From Leuctra nigra (taxonomy: Eukaryota > Arthropoda > Insecta > Plecoptera > Leuctridae): a stretch of 64,000 nucleotides of DNA. Positions 41,738 to 54,300 of the stretch are shown one piece after another. The translations under genes and the position numbers were made by a program. The notes below the pieces were generated by a model. It searched no databases, was not told where the DNA came from, and worked only from the letters and a program-made list of their open reading frames with translations. The first letter of the stretch is position 1. Every line of letters starts with the position of its first letter. The stretch lies in assembly GCA_934045905.1 (NCBI GenBank), contig OW203767.1, positions 24,059,073 to 24,123,072 on the forward strand. Direction: 5' to 3'.

Positions 41738-42019
41738 ATAATAAAATATTCGGGCTATTACATTTCTTGGAAAAAATATATATGAACATGTTATTATGAT
41801 AATAAGCTAATTATCGGTTATAAATGAGCCACAATAACGAGATAGTACAATCGCTAAAATAAGCACCACAGAAAATAAAGTGTATTATTCTATAGGTTCT
41901 TGTCTTGAATTGTAGTCGAAATTGTAAAATAATGTAGTCAAAATATGAATTAATAGAGAAGCATGAGCAATATATTCTAAATTGTTTCTAAATACAACTT
42001 GTGTTATTAATTGTATAAC
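41738..42019 (+). promoter_or_regulatory. Conserved upstream block of receptor copy 2
   Basis: Homologous to 7738-8016 and 63679-63970 up to the ATG. No indel larger than a few bases is evident. Confidence 0.5.
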
Positions 42020-42367
42020 ATGTTGGAAACATTTGCATCATCATCTTTTCACCCGAAATGGTTTCTGTTTACTATATTATCTGCTACATTTACACTGGGC
42101 AGCAGTGGGGACTTCTGCGTCCCTGCTTTCCTGCCACTGGGCTGTGATATCAAGACAACTGGCTTTGTGAATGCAAGTAAGTCGTGGACCGCTCTGGATG
42201 AAGAGTGTGGGAGAATGTATCCTGGATACAGAATCCTTCAGAAGAGGTTCCTCAACTTGACTGACGCCGAGAAGAACTTGTGTCAAGGCGCTGAGTTTAT
42301 TCCGCTTGGTGTGAGGAAAGATGGGAAGAATCTGATGTGGTTCAATGGACAAAATGTCTCAGAAGAG
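42020..42367 (+). CDS. Copy 2 exon 1: signal peptide and start of lectin-like domain
   Basis: 116 codons ending GAG|GTACGT, near-identical to copy 1 exon 1 (changes include LFTI for LFAI and WFNGQN for WINGHN). Intron 1 is only 222 bp here against 2391 bp in copy 1. Confidence 0.85.
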
Positions 42368-45300
42368 GTACGTTAACTATTGGCATGCCAAAACTTTGTT
42401 TAATTCACCATCAAATAAAAACAACTTAAAATAACACCTAGATACGACCGTCATAATCGGAATAGTTCCTTTCGGCATGTATAATACATCAATTATTGAC
42501 ATATCAAAAAGCTCGCGCACCCCTGGACGTCTTCAAGTGTAAATATGTTGAGCACGTTGAAAATGTTTATATAATTTATAATTATCCAGCCTGTCACTGA
42601 CATCTACGCTAATACACTGAAAGTGGACTCCATGAAAGGCATTGTGGGCAGCTTGAATCCGAGCACCAGCCAATGGCAGCTCGTGGACGTCAACTTCACG
42701 TTCAGCTGCGCTCTCTGTGAGATGACACTTCGCTCTGACGTCACAGTGGCTGTCTATCCTCCCATGCCAGAGATTGACTCATCTTTCAACATATTCGATG
42801 TCGGCATTCAACAGGTCAACAACAAGTCAACAACAAAACAGGTGATAAAGGTGTCCGATAACCACATAGATTGCCTTTTGTTTGTACGAGTTATTGAGCA
42901 ACGGAGCGAGCGTCTTCATTTGAAACTTATGGCTCGAATCTCTGCTTTTTTGTTTGTCTGTCTGTCTGTCTGTCTGTCTTTCTGTGTATATCGCATTAAC
43001 TTTTAAACGAAGTTATGGATCTGGCATTTTTTTTTACAAAAGATGCAGTACAATCCGTAGCAGAAGGCTATTGATTTCCAGCAAAATCGATTCATTAATT
43101 TCATCGGAAACTTGATTAGTAATTGGTAGTATACTTGGCTTGGCAAGATGAAAGAAACGTCAACTCTGTGTGCCAATAAAACTGGAATCGGTTGACCGAT
43201 CATCACCAAATTTTGCATTGTCATTGGCACCAGCATTAAGTGTATTTTGACTAATCTTTAATGAACTTCAAGAGAAAAATACCTTTTACTGACATTTGTA
43301 TGCTTATTTAAAATGGCCTGTAGCCACACCACGGTTTGACCTATCAAATAGTCTCATATAAATCTGATTGAACTCATATTTTGCATGGTCGTTAAGATCA
43401 ATATTATCTCTAATTTTACAAATTTTTAGCTCAATCAGTCAAGAACATAATGCACTTATTGACAGTTTTATATATATCAGAAATGGCGTATCAAATGGAT
43501 GTTTCCACTGCCAAATAGATCGGATTTGCTTTATGTACCAGGTGTAAAGATTGCTATTCTTAAGTTACAATATCAAACAGATAGGTACTTTTATGTTGAT
43601 TAAGGGCTGGTCTTTCAAAAACTCTGCTAAAGTCTCAATTAGCTGTTAACAGTAAGTTAGTACAAAACTCTGTCATTCAATTGGTTGTTGCCATGACAAT
43701 ACAGTCCTAATCGACAGTTTAAAAGTTAGCAGAGTATTAAAAGACTGGGCCTAAATGGATCATATTTCAGTTCAATATGGATGTACGTATATGATTCTGT
43801 GCGTTTAGTACGGAATTCTTGTTGAAGAGTTTACACGAACAAGTGCACGCTCATCAACGCGTTACGCTGAGCGTTTTCCTAGTAAATAACTTAAACTGAT
43901 ATTTCTGACAGATAAGTAAAGCTTTAGCTAAGAAGTTGGACATTGAATTGGATTACATCACTACGTCATATTACGAGGTGAACCAACCGAACATCCTCCA
44001 CTTGCAAGTGGACCTGAGGAACGCTTCCTACGACGAAGACTTCATGACAAAGTTTACGAAGTACGACGGCAAGGTCCTGGTGCTGGAGGGTCGAGGCAAT
44101 GTGACGGATATACAAGAGATTGACCTTTGCCCAAGCAGCGTTACTCAGGAAAATACGATGATAACGACTTGGCCAAGCACAGGGGCAAGTAAGTACCACG
44201 TAAAGGAGAAATAAATTATGATTAATACCGTGATGAATTGTAAACCTCACAACTGCACTGGAATGCTACTTGTGTTGTCACGTGTGTATCGTTCTAGACA
44301 ATGTGGCTACTGTGGTGACTGGCAACCTCACAGCTGCACGGGAATGCTACTTGTGTTGACACATGTGTATTGTTCTAGACAATGTGGCTACTGTGGTGAC
44401 CGGCAACCTCACAGCTGCACGGGAATGCTACTTGTGTTGATCATGTGTATTGTTCTAGACAATGTGGCTACTGTGGTGATAGGCAACCTCACAGCTGCAC
44501 GGGAATGCTACTTGTGTTGACACATGTGTATTGTTCTAGACAATGTGGCTACTGAGGTGACCGGCAACCTCACAGCTGCACGGGAATGCTACTTTGTGTT
44601 GACACATGTGTATTGTTCTAGACAATGTGGCTATTGTGGTGACCGGCAACCTCACAGCTGCAAGGGAATGCTACTTGTGTTGACTTATGTGTATTGTTCT
44701 AGACAATGTAGCTACTGTGGTGACCGGCAACCTCACAGCTGCACGGGAATGCTACTTGTGTTGACACATGTGTATTGTTCTAGACAATGTTACTACTGTG
44801 GTGACCGGAAGCCTCACAGCTGCACGGGAATGCTTCTTGTGTTGACACATGTGTATTGTTCTAGACAATATGGCTACTGTGATGACCGGCAACCTCACAG
44901 CTGCACGGAAATGCTACTTGTGTTGATCATGTGTATTGTTCTAGACAATGTGGCTACTGTGGTGATAGGCAACCTCACAGCTGCACGGGAATGCTACTTG
45001 TGTTGACACATGTGTATTGTTCTAGACAATGTTGCTACTGTTGTGACCGGCAACCTCACAGCTGCACAGGAATGCTTCTTGTGTTGACACATGTGTATTG
45101 TTCTAGACAATGTGGCAACTGTGGTGACCGGCAACCTCACAGCTGCACGGGAATGCTACTTGTGTTGACACATGTGTATTGTTCTAGACAATGTTGCTAC
45201 TGTTGTGACCGGCAACCTCACAGCTGCACAGGAATGCTTCTTGTGTTGACACATGTGTATTTTTCTAGACAATGTGGCAACTGTGGTGACCGGCAACCTC

Positions 45301-48300
45301 ACAGCTGCACGGGAATGCTACCTGTGTTGACACATGTGTATTGTTCTAGACAATGTGGCTACTGTGGTGACCGGCAACCTCACAGCTGCACGGGAATGCT
45401 ACTTGTGTTGATCATGTGTATTGTTTTAGACAATGTGGCTACTGTGGTGACCGGCAACCTCACAGCTGCACGGGAATGCTACTTGTGTTGACACATGAGT
45501 ATTGTTCTAGCCAATGTGGTTACTGTGGTGACCGGCAACATCACAGCTGCACGGGAATGCTACTTGTGTTGATCATGTGTATTGTTTTAGACAATGTGGC
45601 TACTGTGGTGACCGGCAACCTCACAGCTGCACGGGAATGCTACTTGTGTTGACACATGTGTATTGTTCTAGACAATGTTGCTACTGTGGTGACCGGAAAC
45701 CTCACAGCTGCACGGGAATGCTACTTGTGTTGATCATGTGTATTGTTTTAGACAATGTGGCTACTGTGGTGACCGGCAACCTCACAGCTGCACGGGAATG
45801 CTACTTGTGTTGACAGATGTGTATTGTTCTAGACAATGTGGCTACTGTGGTGACCGGCAACCTCACAGCTGCACGGGAATGCTTCTTGTGTTGATCATGT
45901 GTATTGTTTTAGACAATGTGGCTACTGTGGTGACCGGCAACCTCACAGCTGCACGGGAATGCTACTTGTGTTGACAGATGTGTATTGTTCTAGACAATGT
46001 GGCTACTGTGGTGACCGGCAACCTCACAGCTGCACGGGAATGCTACTTGTGTTGACACATGTGTATTGTTCTAGACAATGTGGCTACTGTGGTGACCGAC
46101 AACCTCACAGCTGCACGGGAATGCTACTTGTGTTGACACATGTGTATTGTTCTAGACAATGTGGCTACTGTGGTGACCGGCAACCTCACAGCTGCACGGG
46201 AATGCTACTTGTGTTGACACATGTGTATTGTTCTAGACAATGTTGCTACTGTGGTGACCGGAAACCTCACAGCTGCACGGGAATGCTACTGGGACAGACA
46301 CACTGTTGTTTGGTCAGAAGTTACGACGTGGCGTTCTGATCCTTGCTACTTTCATTCTGACCATCAGGACCTCCACAAATACGCAGTCGAATACCAGAAT
46401 AAGTGGAATGAGAACATCATGAATGCTATGACGGTTTGTATTAAGTACAGATTTGGTTTTAGTCCAATGTCTTAGGAGTTGAACTCCTACTGCAACTTTA
46501 TAAACATTTTGCCATTGAATTATGAGCAGAACCAGAACCCAGAACACTATTATTTTACTATCGATATATACATACGTATGTATATTGGATAGGTACGTAT
46601 GTATGCAAATATTTTCAATTTGCAGACGGCATTAAATATACAAGTATACGTATGACGAATATGTATACGAGAGTTGATCAAAAAGTATCTCGAAAAACAT
46701 TTTTCTAAAAGTGTGTATTAATTACGGGTATTTGTGGGGTTAATGTAAGTCCGTCGGCATTATTTGACAAAACCCGCACTTACTCCAATCACTGTTACCA
46801 GCTCTGCTGCCATTGCTTTCTACCCTGGCTATGGTTTCAATATTTTTTAAATTTATTTTGTGTAATTTGTCGTTTCTATAGGTCGGTTCGAACAACTAAG
46901 GATTTATCGTAGACATTTTAACTTGGACGATGACACTGCTCTCTCGATCGTACGTACTTTCCAAACTAATTTAAATCAAGCCGTCCCTACCCTGCCAGCC
47001 TATACCTAGGCGGTGAGCCTACTATGACGTCAGCTTGGCCGTGCGGCAAGCTTGAAATTGAATGTTAGAAATCGGGATTATTCAGGGATAAACAGGACCA
47101 ATCGAGCTTATTTTTTGGGGGTTATTTGTGATGATTTGAACAAGAAAAGAAAAATATGAATTGCAGCAAGATGTTGGTATTACTTTAAAAAGGGTGTAAT
47201 TTCACTGTTTTCACGGCCCCATAGCTCGCAAAAGGCACGCATAACATATTGTTCTCAAATTTGGTAAATGTGACGGGGTGCGCCACAATTCAGATATTTT
47301 GGCCGGCCCAAAAAGTAGTAAATTGGTTATTATTTTATTTAAATTTCAGAACAACGAATACGTATTGTACCAAACGAGATATTTAAGGAGGTTCCTGGTT
47401 TTCGTCATTTTTCTGTAATTTTTACCAATAGATTAATGTAACCATATTGCATAACTAGCAACACATATTTGCTCATCACCGTATCATTTATTAGATATTC
47501 TTGATTGCAGTTTCACTTATTCTCCAAGATAACACAAGTTGACATAAAAATGGTCCTTATTATTGGACATAAATTGCTTCTAAAACCGCAAGTGGAATGG
47601 CATATTATTATTGAAGATAGTCTCAATAGTCTCAATTTAATGAGGACACTTTTTAGAATAAGACTGCTGTTCCAAAGTATGGAGTCACTGGCCAATTAAG
47701 AAAGATAAAGTGTACTACGTGAGAAATTTACCATAAACCTGGCAACGTTGTAGGTACCGGAAATATGAATTATTTTGGCATTATAATTATAAGTAGAACT
47801 TTAATTTAGAATATATAATTGAATCATACGGTAAGGTTTTATTGATGCTGCTGGATGAGGTATTGTTGAGCGAGCGAAGCGAGCGTCTCCTTTTGGCTCT
47901 TTGGCACGGACCTCTGTTTTTTTTTGTTTTTTTCTGCTATTAACCGATACACAGGTTGCACCGTTTCAGCGATCGATCTGAAATTTTGCACACATGTAAA
48001 ACCAACCTTCTCTGTTTGCAGACCCTAATTTTTTTGAAATCCTTTCATTGGTTAAAATTTAAATAAATATCTCCTGATGGCTGAAAAATGAAAACGGTCT
48101 TCGATAATTCTGATCAAACTCATATTTTGGCTATACAGGTCAGAGTTTTTCTTCGATCGAGCTGAAATTTTGCACACATGTAGAGACAACCTTCTCTGAT
48201 TGCAGGCCCTAATTTTATTTGAAATCCATAAATTGGTTAAAATTTAAATAAATATCTCCTGATAGGCTGAAATATGAAAACGGTCTTCGATAATTCTGAT

Positions 48301-51300
48301 CAAACTCATATTTTGCATGATCATTAAGACCAACATTGTCTCTTAATTTAAAAAATTTCATCCCAATCAGTTTAGAACGTATGAACTTATTGACATTTTT
48401 AATATCTGTCAGTAATGAAGTATCGAAAGTAATGTTTTCCAGTGCCACTTGAATTGAATCTGATTTGCTATATTTACCAGGGTACTTAGTTGCAGGGCAC
48501 TGGCCAAACTTTCCCCCGCTTGCATGGCGCTAGCATCGAGACAGGTCAAAACCAAGGTCCATCAAAACTACAACGCGCGAAACATTTTTGACAGGCATAA
48601 GAGGATGTACTTACTGTTTAGATATATCAATTTTTTACTCTAGTATTATAACATTTTTAAAAATAAGAAAATATTGCAATTTCTGCATCAAAATCCATGT
48701 AATAACGAGACGACACCCCCTCAGTTGTTTCACTGTTTCCATTTGCCGTGAGTCTTCAAGAGAGCCTTGGAAACAAAAACAAAATACTGATAGCCTGTCA
48801 TTACACGATCAAAATAGCATTATTACACTACAATATCTAATAATTATCCACTATTTCGGTATATAACCAAACATCAACATCAATTTTTAATTCTTATTCT
48901 CAATTCTTATGAAAATATAGCTTATGTAGCAGAAATCCTTTCATTTAAGATATGTTCATTTAATTGTTCATTTAACATATGAATCCTTTCATATGTTTTC
49001 TTTGCGTTGTGTACGCATTTCCGGTTCGAGTATTTGCACGTACCCGTGCTCGCTCATCAACGCGTCACACTGAGCGTTTTCCTAGTTTTATCAGTTATGC
49101 GCACGAAATAGAGCACCGTGGCTGGAGAAGCCCTGAACTTTCGGTTTTTCTCGAGCGCAGAGATATATTGGTGATGTTAAAGTGGCGCTGCATGATAAAC
49201 TAAATGTTGCTAGTGTTGATTGGTCTTTAAACGTCTTTACAGGGCCTTATGTTCTTGCAAGGGCTCGAAACAACTGGGTTCAACGGTACAACTCTGGAAG
49301 ATATTGTCTCAACATTCGGTACCACCATCACCTTCATGCAGTTTATGCCAGAAGCATACATGAGTGATGGTTTCTGGAGGATAGTCTATGTGACTGGACA
49401 CTTTCAGGTGATTTCTCTATCAAATAATTGAATGCTGGGCCGGAAGAACCATGTAACAAACAATTTCATTATTTTGAGTAACTAGCCCAAAACTATGTTA
49501 AGGCCATATTATCATAATAGGGAAGTGAAGTGAAGTTTAGATTTTAGATTTAGAATAATACATATTTTATGAAAGTTGAGAGGCAGATGTGGTATTATTT
49601 TTGTTGGGTAATGTATAGTCCATTGGTACTCAACCTGTGGCCCGCGGGCCGCATGCGGCCCGCAGTACCAATTTGTGTGACCCCCCAGTTGGTGTTTTAA
49701 ATACATACTTGTTCACAAAATTTGTCCCTTGTGCAATAATACTAGGAAAACGCTCTGAGTAACGCGTTGATGAGCGAGCACGGATACACGCAACACCTCG
49801 AACCGAAATTATGTCTATCGAAAATGTCATTAAAAGCCAATAATTCTTGAATTTCGTCACAGACTTGTATAAATATCTCCAAAATTTCCAAAAATATTGG
49901 TCCCAATAACCTTGCTAAGTTTTAAGTTGATCGATTAAACCTTTGATTGAACGGTTCCTTGTTAAGTTTCAAAAATCACAGGATATCTTTCAAACAATAT
50001 ACCTGGGACCACTCATATGATATGATATTACTGTGGACATAATATCAGATCAATCTGTTAAACGGTCATTATTAGTTTCATTTCGTTTGAAACTTTCTGC
50101 TCTAACTACCTTGCCTTGAACTAAAGATTCGATGTCGCCGTGAATTTGACAGCCAACACACAAAATGTCCCTAAAATTACAAAAACTTTTGAAAATAACT
50201 ACAAATTAGACTGAAAATTGGCAAAAATACCTTAAATGTTGCTACCAATTACCATGCGAAGTTTTTAGTTGGTCGGTCAATCGGCAATACCCGCTGCACG
50301 AGAGCGGGTATTGCGTTGATTGTTTGAGTATCTCCTTGCAGCAGTCTGGTCGGGGGTCTCTTTGCTCCTTGATGCTTTATTATTAACGACATTTTGTTTC
50401 AACCTTTTAGATTTAGCTTCGTCAGTTTCTTGATCTTCAATTTCACGCAGACGCTTTTTCGCCTTTATGGCTTTCATTCTAGCAGAAGTCTTTCCATTTT
50501 TCGGCATGTTTAAATAGGGATAAGATAGGTAATGAAAAAGTAAGAAGTAGAGTACCTACCTAATTAAAGTACAATAATATTTGTGTGATCAATGTTTGAA
50601 ATGCACGAAATGTGTGCTCAAAGACGTAATGTATTCAATGTCGTAATGTTACGAAATTAATCTTGAACAAAACTTCGCAAATATGAAAATAAAGTAAACA
50701 CCTTTCAACTAATAAGCGAAAGGAATCAAAGTTCCACACAAAAAAACGGATCAGGTAAAATAGTAACTACCTAGTTTAGAAACGGAATGAATCCAACGTT
50801 CCACAATTAAAATAAGACAACGTAATGTTTTGAACTGAATGAATCAAAACTTTCAAAAAAAATAGCAACCTTCAAGGAAATGTCAGGCTAGACAGAAGCT
50901 CAGAAACGGAATAAATCCAACGTTTCCAAGAAGAAAATAATTTGAAATAATCAATCCCCTGGACAAAAACTGTAGATACCTAATATCTATGCTTTAAAAG
51001 CGATTCAATTTTACTAATACCTTCACAAAGTACACCAAATTGCCAAAATTATCAACGAAAAGAAGCAAAATGCAGGAGAGATTTGGAATGACGTGTGAAC
51101 GCTAGAAGAGAACAAACGCCACTCAATGATATTATTGAAATGTGAGCTTATGTTTCTAATCCCTCCTGGATGCAAAATCAGCCAAGTAGAAACACGGGAG
51201 GCACGGCCATTAGAACTACGAATTGACGAAAAGACAATCAAGGTCCTTAAAAACTCGAAATGATTTGTTGGAAACTATGATCCAAATTGAATTATTCAAA

Positions 51301-54300
51301 TTTGATCAACTCAATAAACATAAAAATATCTGCTTTTCACTAAAAAAGTGTACATACCATCAAAACACTCTTGTACCTAAAGCAAATCAGATTCAGTTGC
51401 ATTGGAAAGACATTCATTTTCAATGTTTCATTTCTGACAGCTATTAAAAATGTCAATAAGTGCATACTTTCTTGACAGATTCGGCTGAAAATTTGTAAAA
51501 TAAGTGACATTGTTGGTCTTACTGACCATGCTAAATATGAGTTTGATCACATTTCTCGAAGACCATTTTCATTTTTTAGGCTATCAGGAGATACTTATTT
51601 TAACAATGAACCAATGGATGGATTTCAAAAAAAAATTGGGTCTGCAAACAGAGAATGTTGTCTTTACATGTGTGCAAAATTTCAGGTCGATCGGTGAAAC
51701 GGTGCGACTTCTATTGCTTCCTTTAGCATACAAAAACAAAAACAAAAAAAAAAACAAAAAAAAAAACAGAGGTCCGTGCTAAAAGAGCCAAATGGAGTCG
51801 CTCGCTTCGCTCGCTCAATTAAAAAAACTAAAAATCTTGTTTCATTTGAGACACATTTTGAGAGTTTTAAGAGGATTTTGAGAGTTGTCATGTTAGGATC
51901 GACGCATTAGGCTGAAATGTAAAAGATGTATTGTTTTATTGGCATAGTATTTGCTTAAATTAAAAAAAAACTGCGGGGCAACAATTGGAGAGTAGGTTGC
52001 TTCAGTTCGTGCATTTTAGAGCCCCAGAATCACTTTTAAATGGTTAAATTCTTAAAAATCGCCCTGCGGGGCTCAAACTAAGGGGCTTCGCCCCCCCCCC
52101 CCCCCCCGACTCCCCTGTTAGTACCGCTATCCCCCCCCCATGATAAGAATAGTTCAGACGCTCCTGCAATTAACAAATTCGTATTATTGGCCCACAAGTC
52201 AAAAAGGTTGAGTAGGTACCACATAGTTAGATAATGTTAGCCAGAGCCAGTTCTATGCATCCCGTAACACAGGGTACACGGCGTGTGACGTACAGCTTGT
52301 TTTTGCAGAGGAGGAAAATGTCGAAAACTAATAAATTAATTATGGGAAATATACGAATTAAAACAATATAATAATTAAATTTCACATTGCTCTTTGCGGC
52401 TATTCTGTATATAAACAAAATATAATCTCAACATTCACCTATCCCCATTACTTAGTTTGGAATATATGGATGTTACTATAGGTTTCATTCAATAATTGGG
52501 AACCTGAACATAAAATTGTTTACAAATATTTAAGATAATAACTTTATCCTTTCAGTTCTTTTTACTTTGATACGTTGCAGTATTTCTTTGCACAAGATCC
52601 ATAACAGATGGAGCCATCAAGCGTAAGATGGACAAACAGAACCTTACGAATAGTTGGCTATTTAATTTTCATACCACCCGAAATTGTGCGGTCAATCAAT
52701 GCAAGGGCTGGGGTACACTCGGCCATGACATTGCGAGTTTGTTGCGATTTACATGATTATATTTCATTCAAATAGAAAGAAGCATGATGTTCATTGGCAA
52801 CCACGGCGGGGGGGGGGGGGGGGGGGGGGCAAGGAGGGCGCTAGCCCTCCAGAAAACCATATTTTTTGTGGCATTTTACGTATAATTTCATTTTGTAAAG
52901 AAATAAAAATTAATATTAATATGAATAAGTCAAAAAAATGCCCTGCGGGGCAAGGTGATGGCATGCCCTCCGGCACACCAAAGGGTTTAATTTGAAATAA
53001 TATTGATGATTCAACAAAATGCACCTCATAAACGTCTCAAAACTGTTTTCAAAGTGTCTAAAAACCAAAAAACGCCACCCCCCCTCAACCAGAGCAGCAT
53101 GGCGAAAGAAATTAATTAATCATTTCGAATTCCGAACGACTCGGCGGTTCTACCGATACCTAACGAGAGAGCTAGTCATTTCTGTTTTAAAACACCTTAC
53201 TTCCACCTTAATTATCAAGGTTCTTCACGGGGAGTTCGAGTTGGCAGGATCGTCAGAACACGCCTTATTCGTAGCAAACACAAATGTTGCTGAGAATCCA
53301 ATCGTCGGGTTTAACCTCACAAGCAACTCAACAACACAGAACATGACCTTGCAGCCAATCAGAGCTTCCGATACCAACTACATAACAGAAGAGACAGAAG
53401 TTGCAGTCACAGTGTCCAGTGATTTAGTTCAAAACAACGTTAGACTTGGTGGCTTTTACAGCAAGAAAGATATTGGTTTTACCAAGGGAAGAATAAACCA
53501 GTAAGTAATAGAGGATTGTCACTTTCTATGTGTGTTTTTGTGTGTTTTTGTAGGCAATGTCCAGGGGCCAGATTCACAAAAAGTATTATCTGCCAATACG
53601 TATTATCTTTTGATTTAATACCAAAAACACCATGTTAAATGAAAGATAATACCAAAGATAGTACGTATTATGAGATAATACTTTTTGAGAATCTGGCCCC
53701 AGGTCAACATCTATCTGTCATTTAAATTGTATTGTCCTATAACAGTTTTTCAATACTCAGCTAAAACCAGTAGGTAGGTACTAGTTTGGTTTAAACGGCC
53801 ATTCGAGGAAAGTTCCTTGGTTGTTGCCATGACAATACGGTCCTTATCAACTTTTTAAAATTCAGCAGAGTATTGAAAAACTGACTCTTAGTGCCAAGAT
53901 CCTATCGGATGTGACAATGTGTGCGAAAAGTGCCAGCTTCCGATATATAGGATTGTTTTGTATTTTAAATCATGCCTCACTACTTATGTCTTTGGAATTG
54001 TGAACAACTGCTCGATAGACTGAGTTGGTATCATGTGTTTCATTGGAAATAAGTTAGATTGAGGTAGTGTATAGATTGCAATCGTTTTGACCATTTCTCT
54101 TCAACTTATTCAAGTATCAATTTTTTATCAATAAAAACACAAAAAACAAGTACAAAAAATATTCATGGACCAAAAATTTGTCTAAGTGATCATTATTCTT
54201 TTAACACCAGGTAAAAATATCAACACTTTATGTGAATATCAATATTTTACTCTACCTCTAAAAAAAAGTGTAAATATGATCTGGCATTCTTCGCATTCAT

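Larger units (their letters stand above)
49742..51817 (-). mobile_element. Larger Helentron-like element carrying an ORF
   Basis: On the minus strand it starts T|TGAGCGAGCGAAGCGAGCG-like sequence (51817, one mismatch) and ends AGCGTTTTCCTAG|T (49742). It is ~2.1 kb against ~0.7 kb for typical members. The extra interior (about 50285-51350) includes a basic ORF. It could be a less deleted derivative of the autonomous element, or two partial copies lying side by side. Confidence 0.5.

Noticed and set aside
44298..46236. CRISPR-like array of regular repeats
   Set aside because: There are no distinct spacers; the whole unit repeats. The host is an animal and the repeat includes a splice acceptor and exon sequence.
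44218..46339. Series of ORFs with Cys-rich 27-residue repeats as a separate gene
   Set aside because: They are the exon-4 splice-site array read in another frame. They break at each 80-bp unit and no upstream exon joins in that frame.
53019..53219. ORF extension upstream of copy 2 exon 6
   Set aside because: The open frame continues by chance into the intron. Homology with copy 1 coding sequence starts at 53220.
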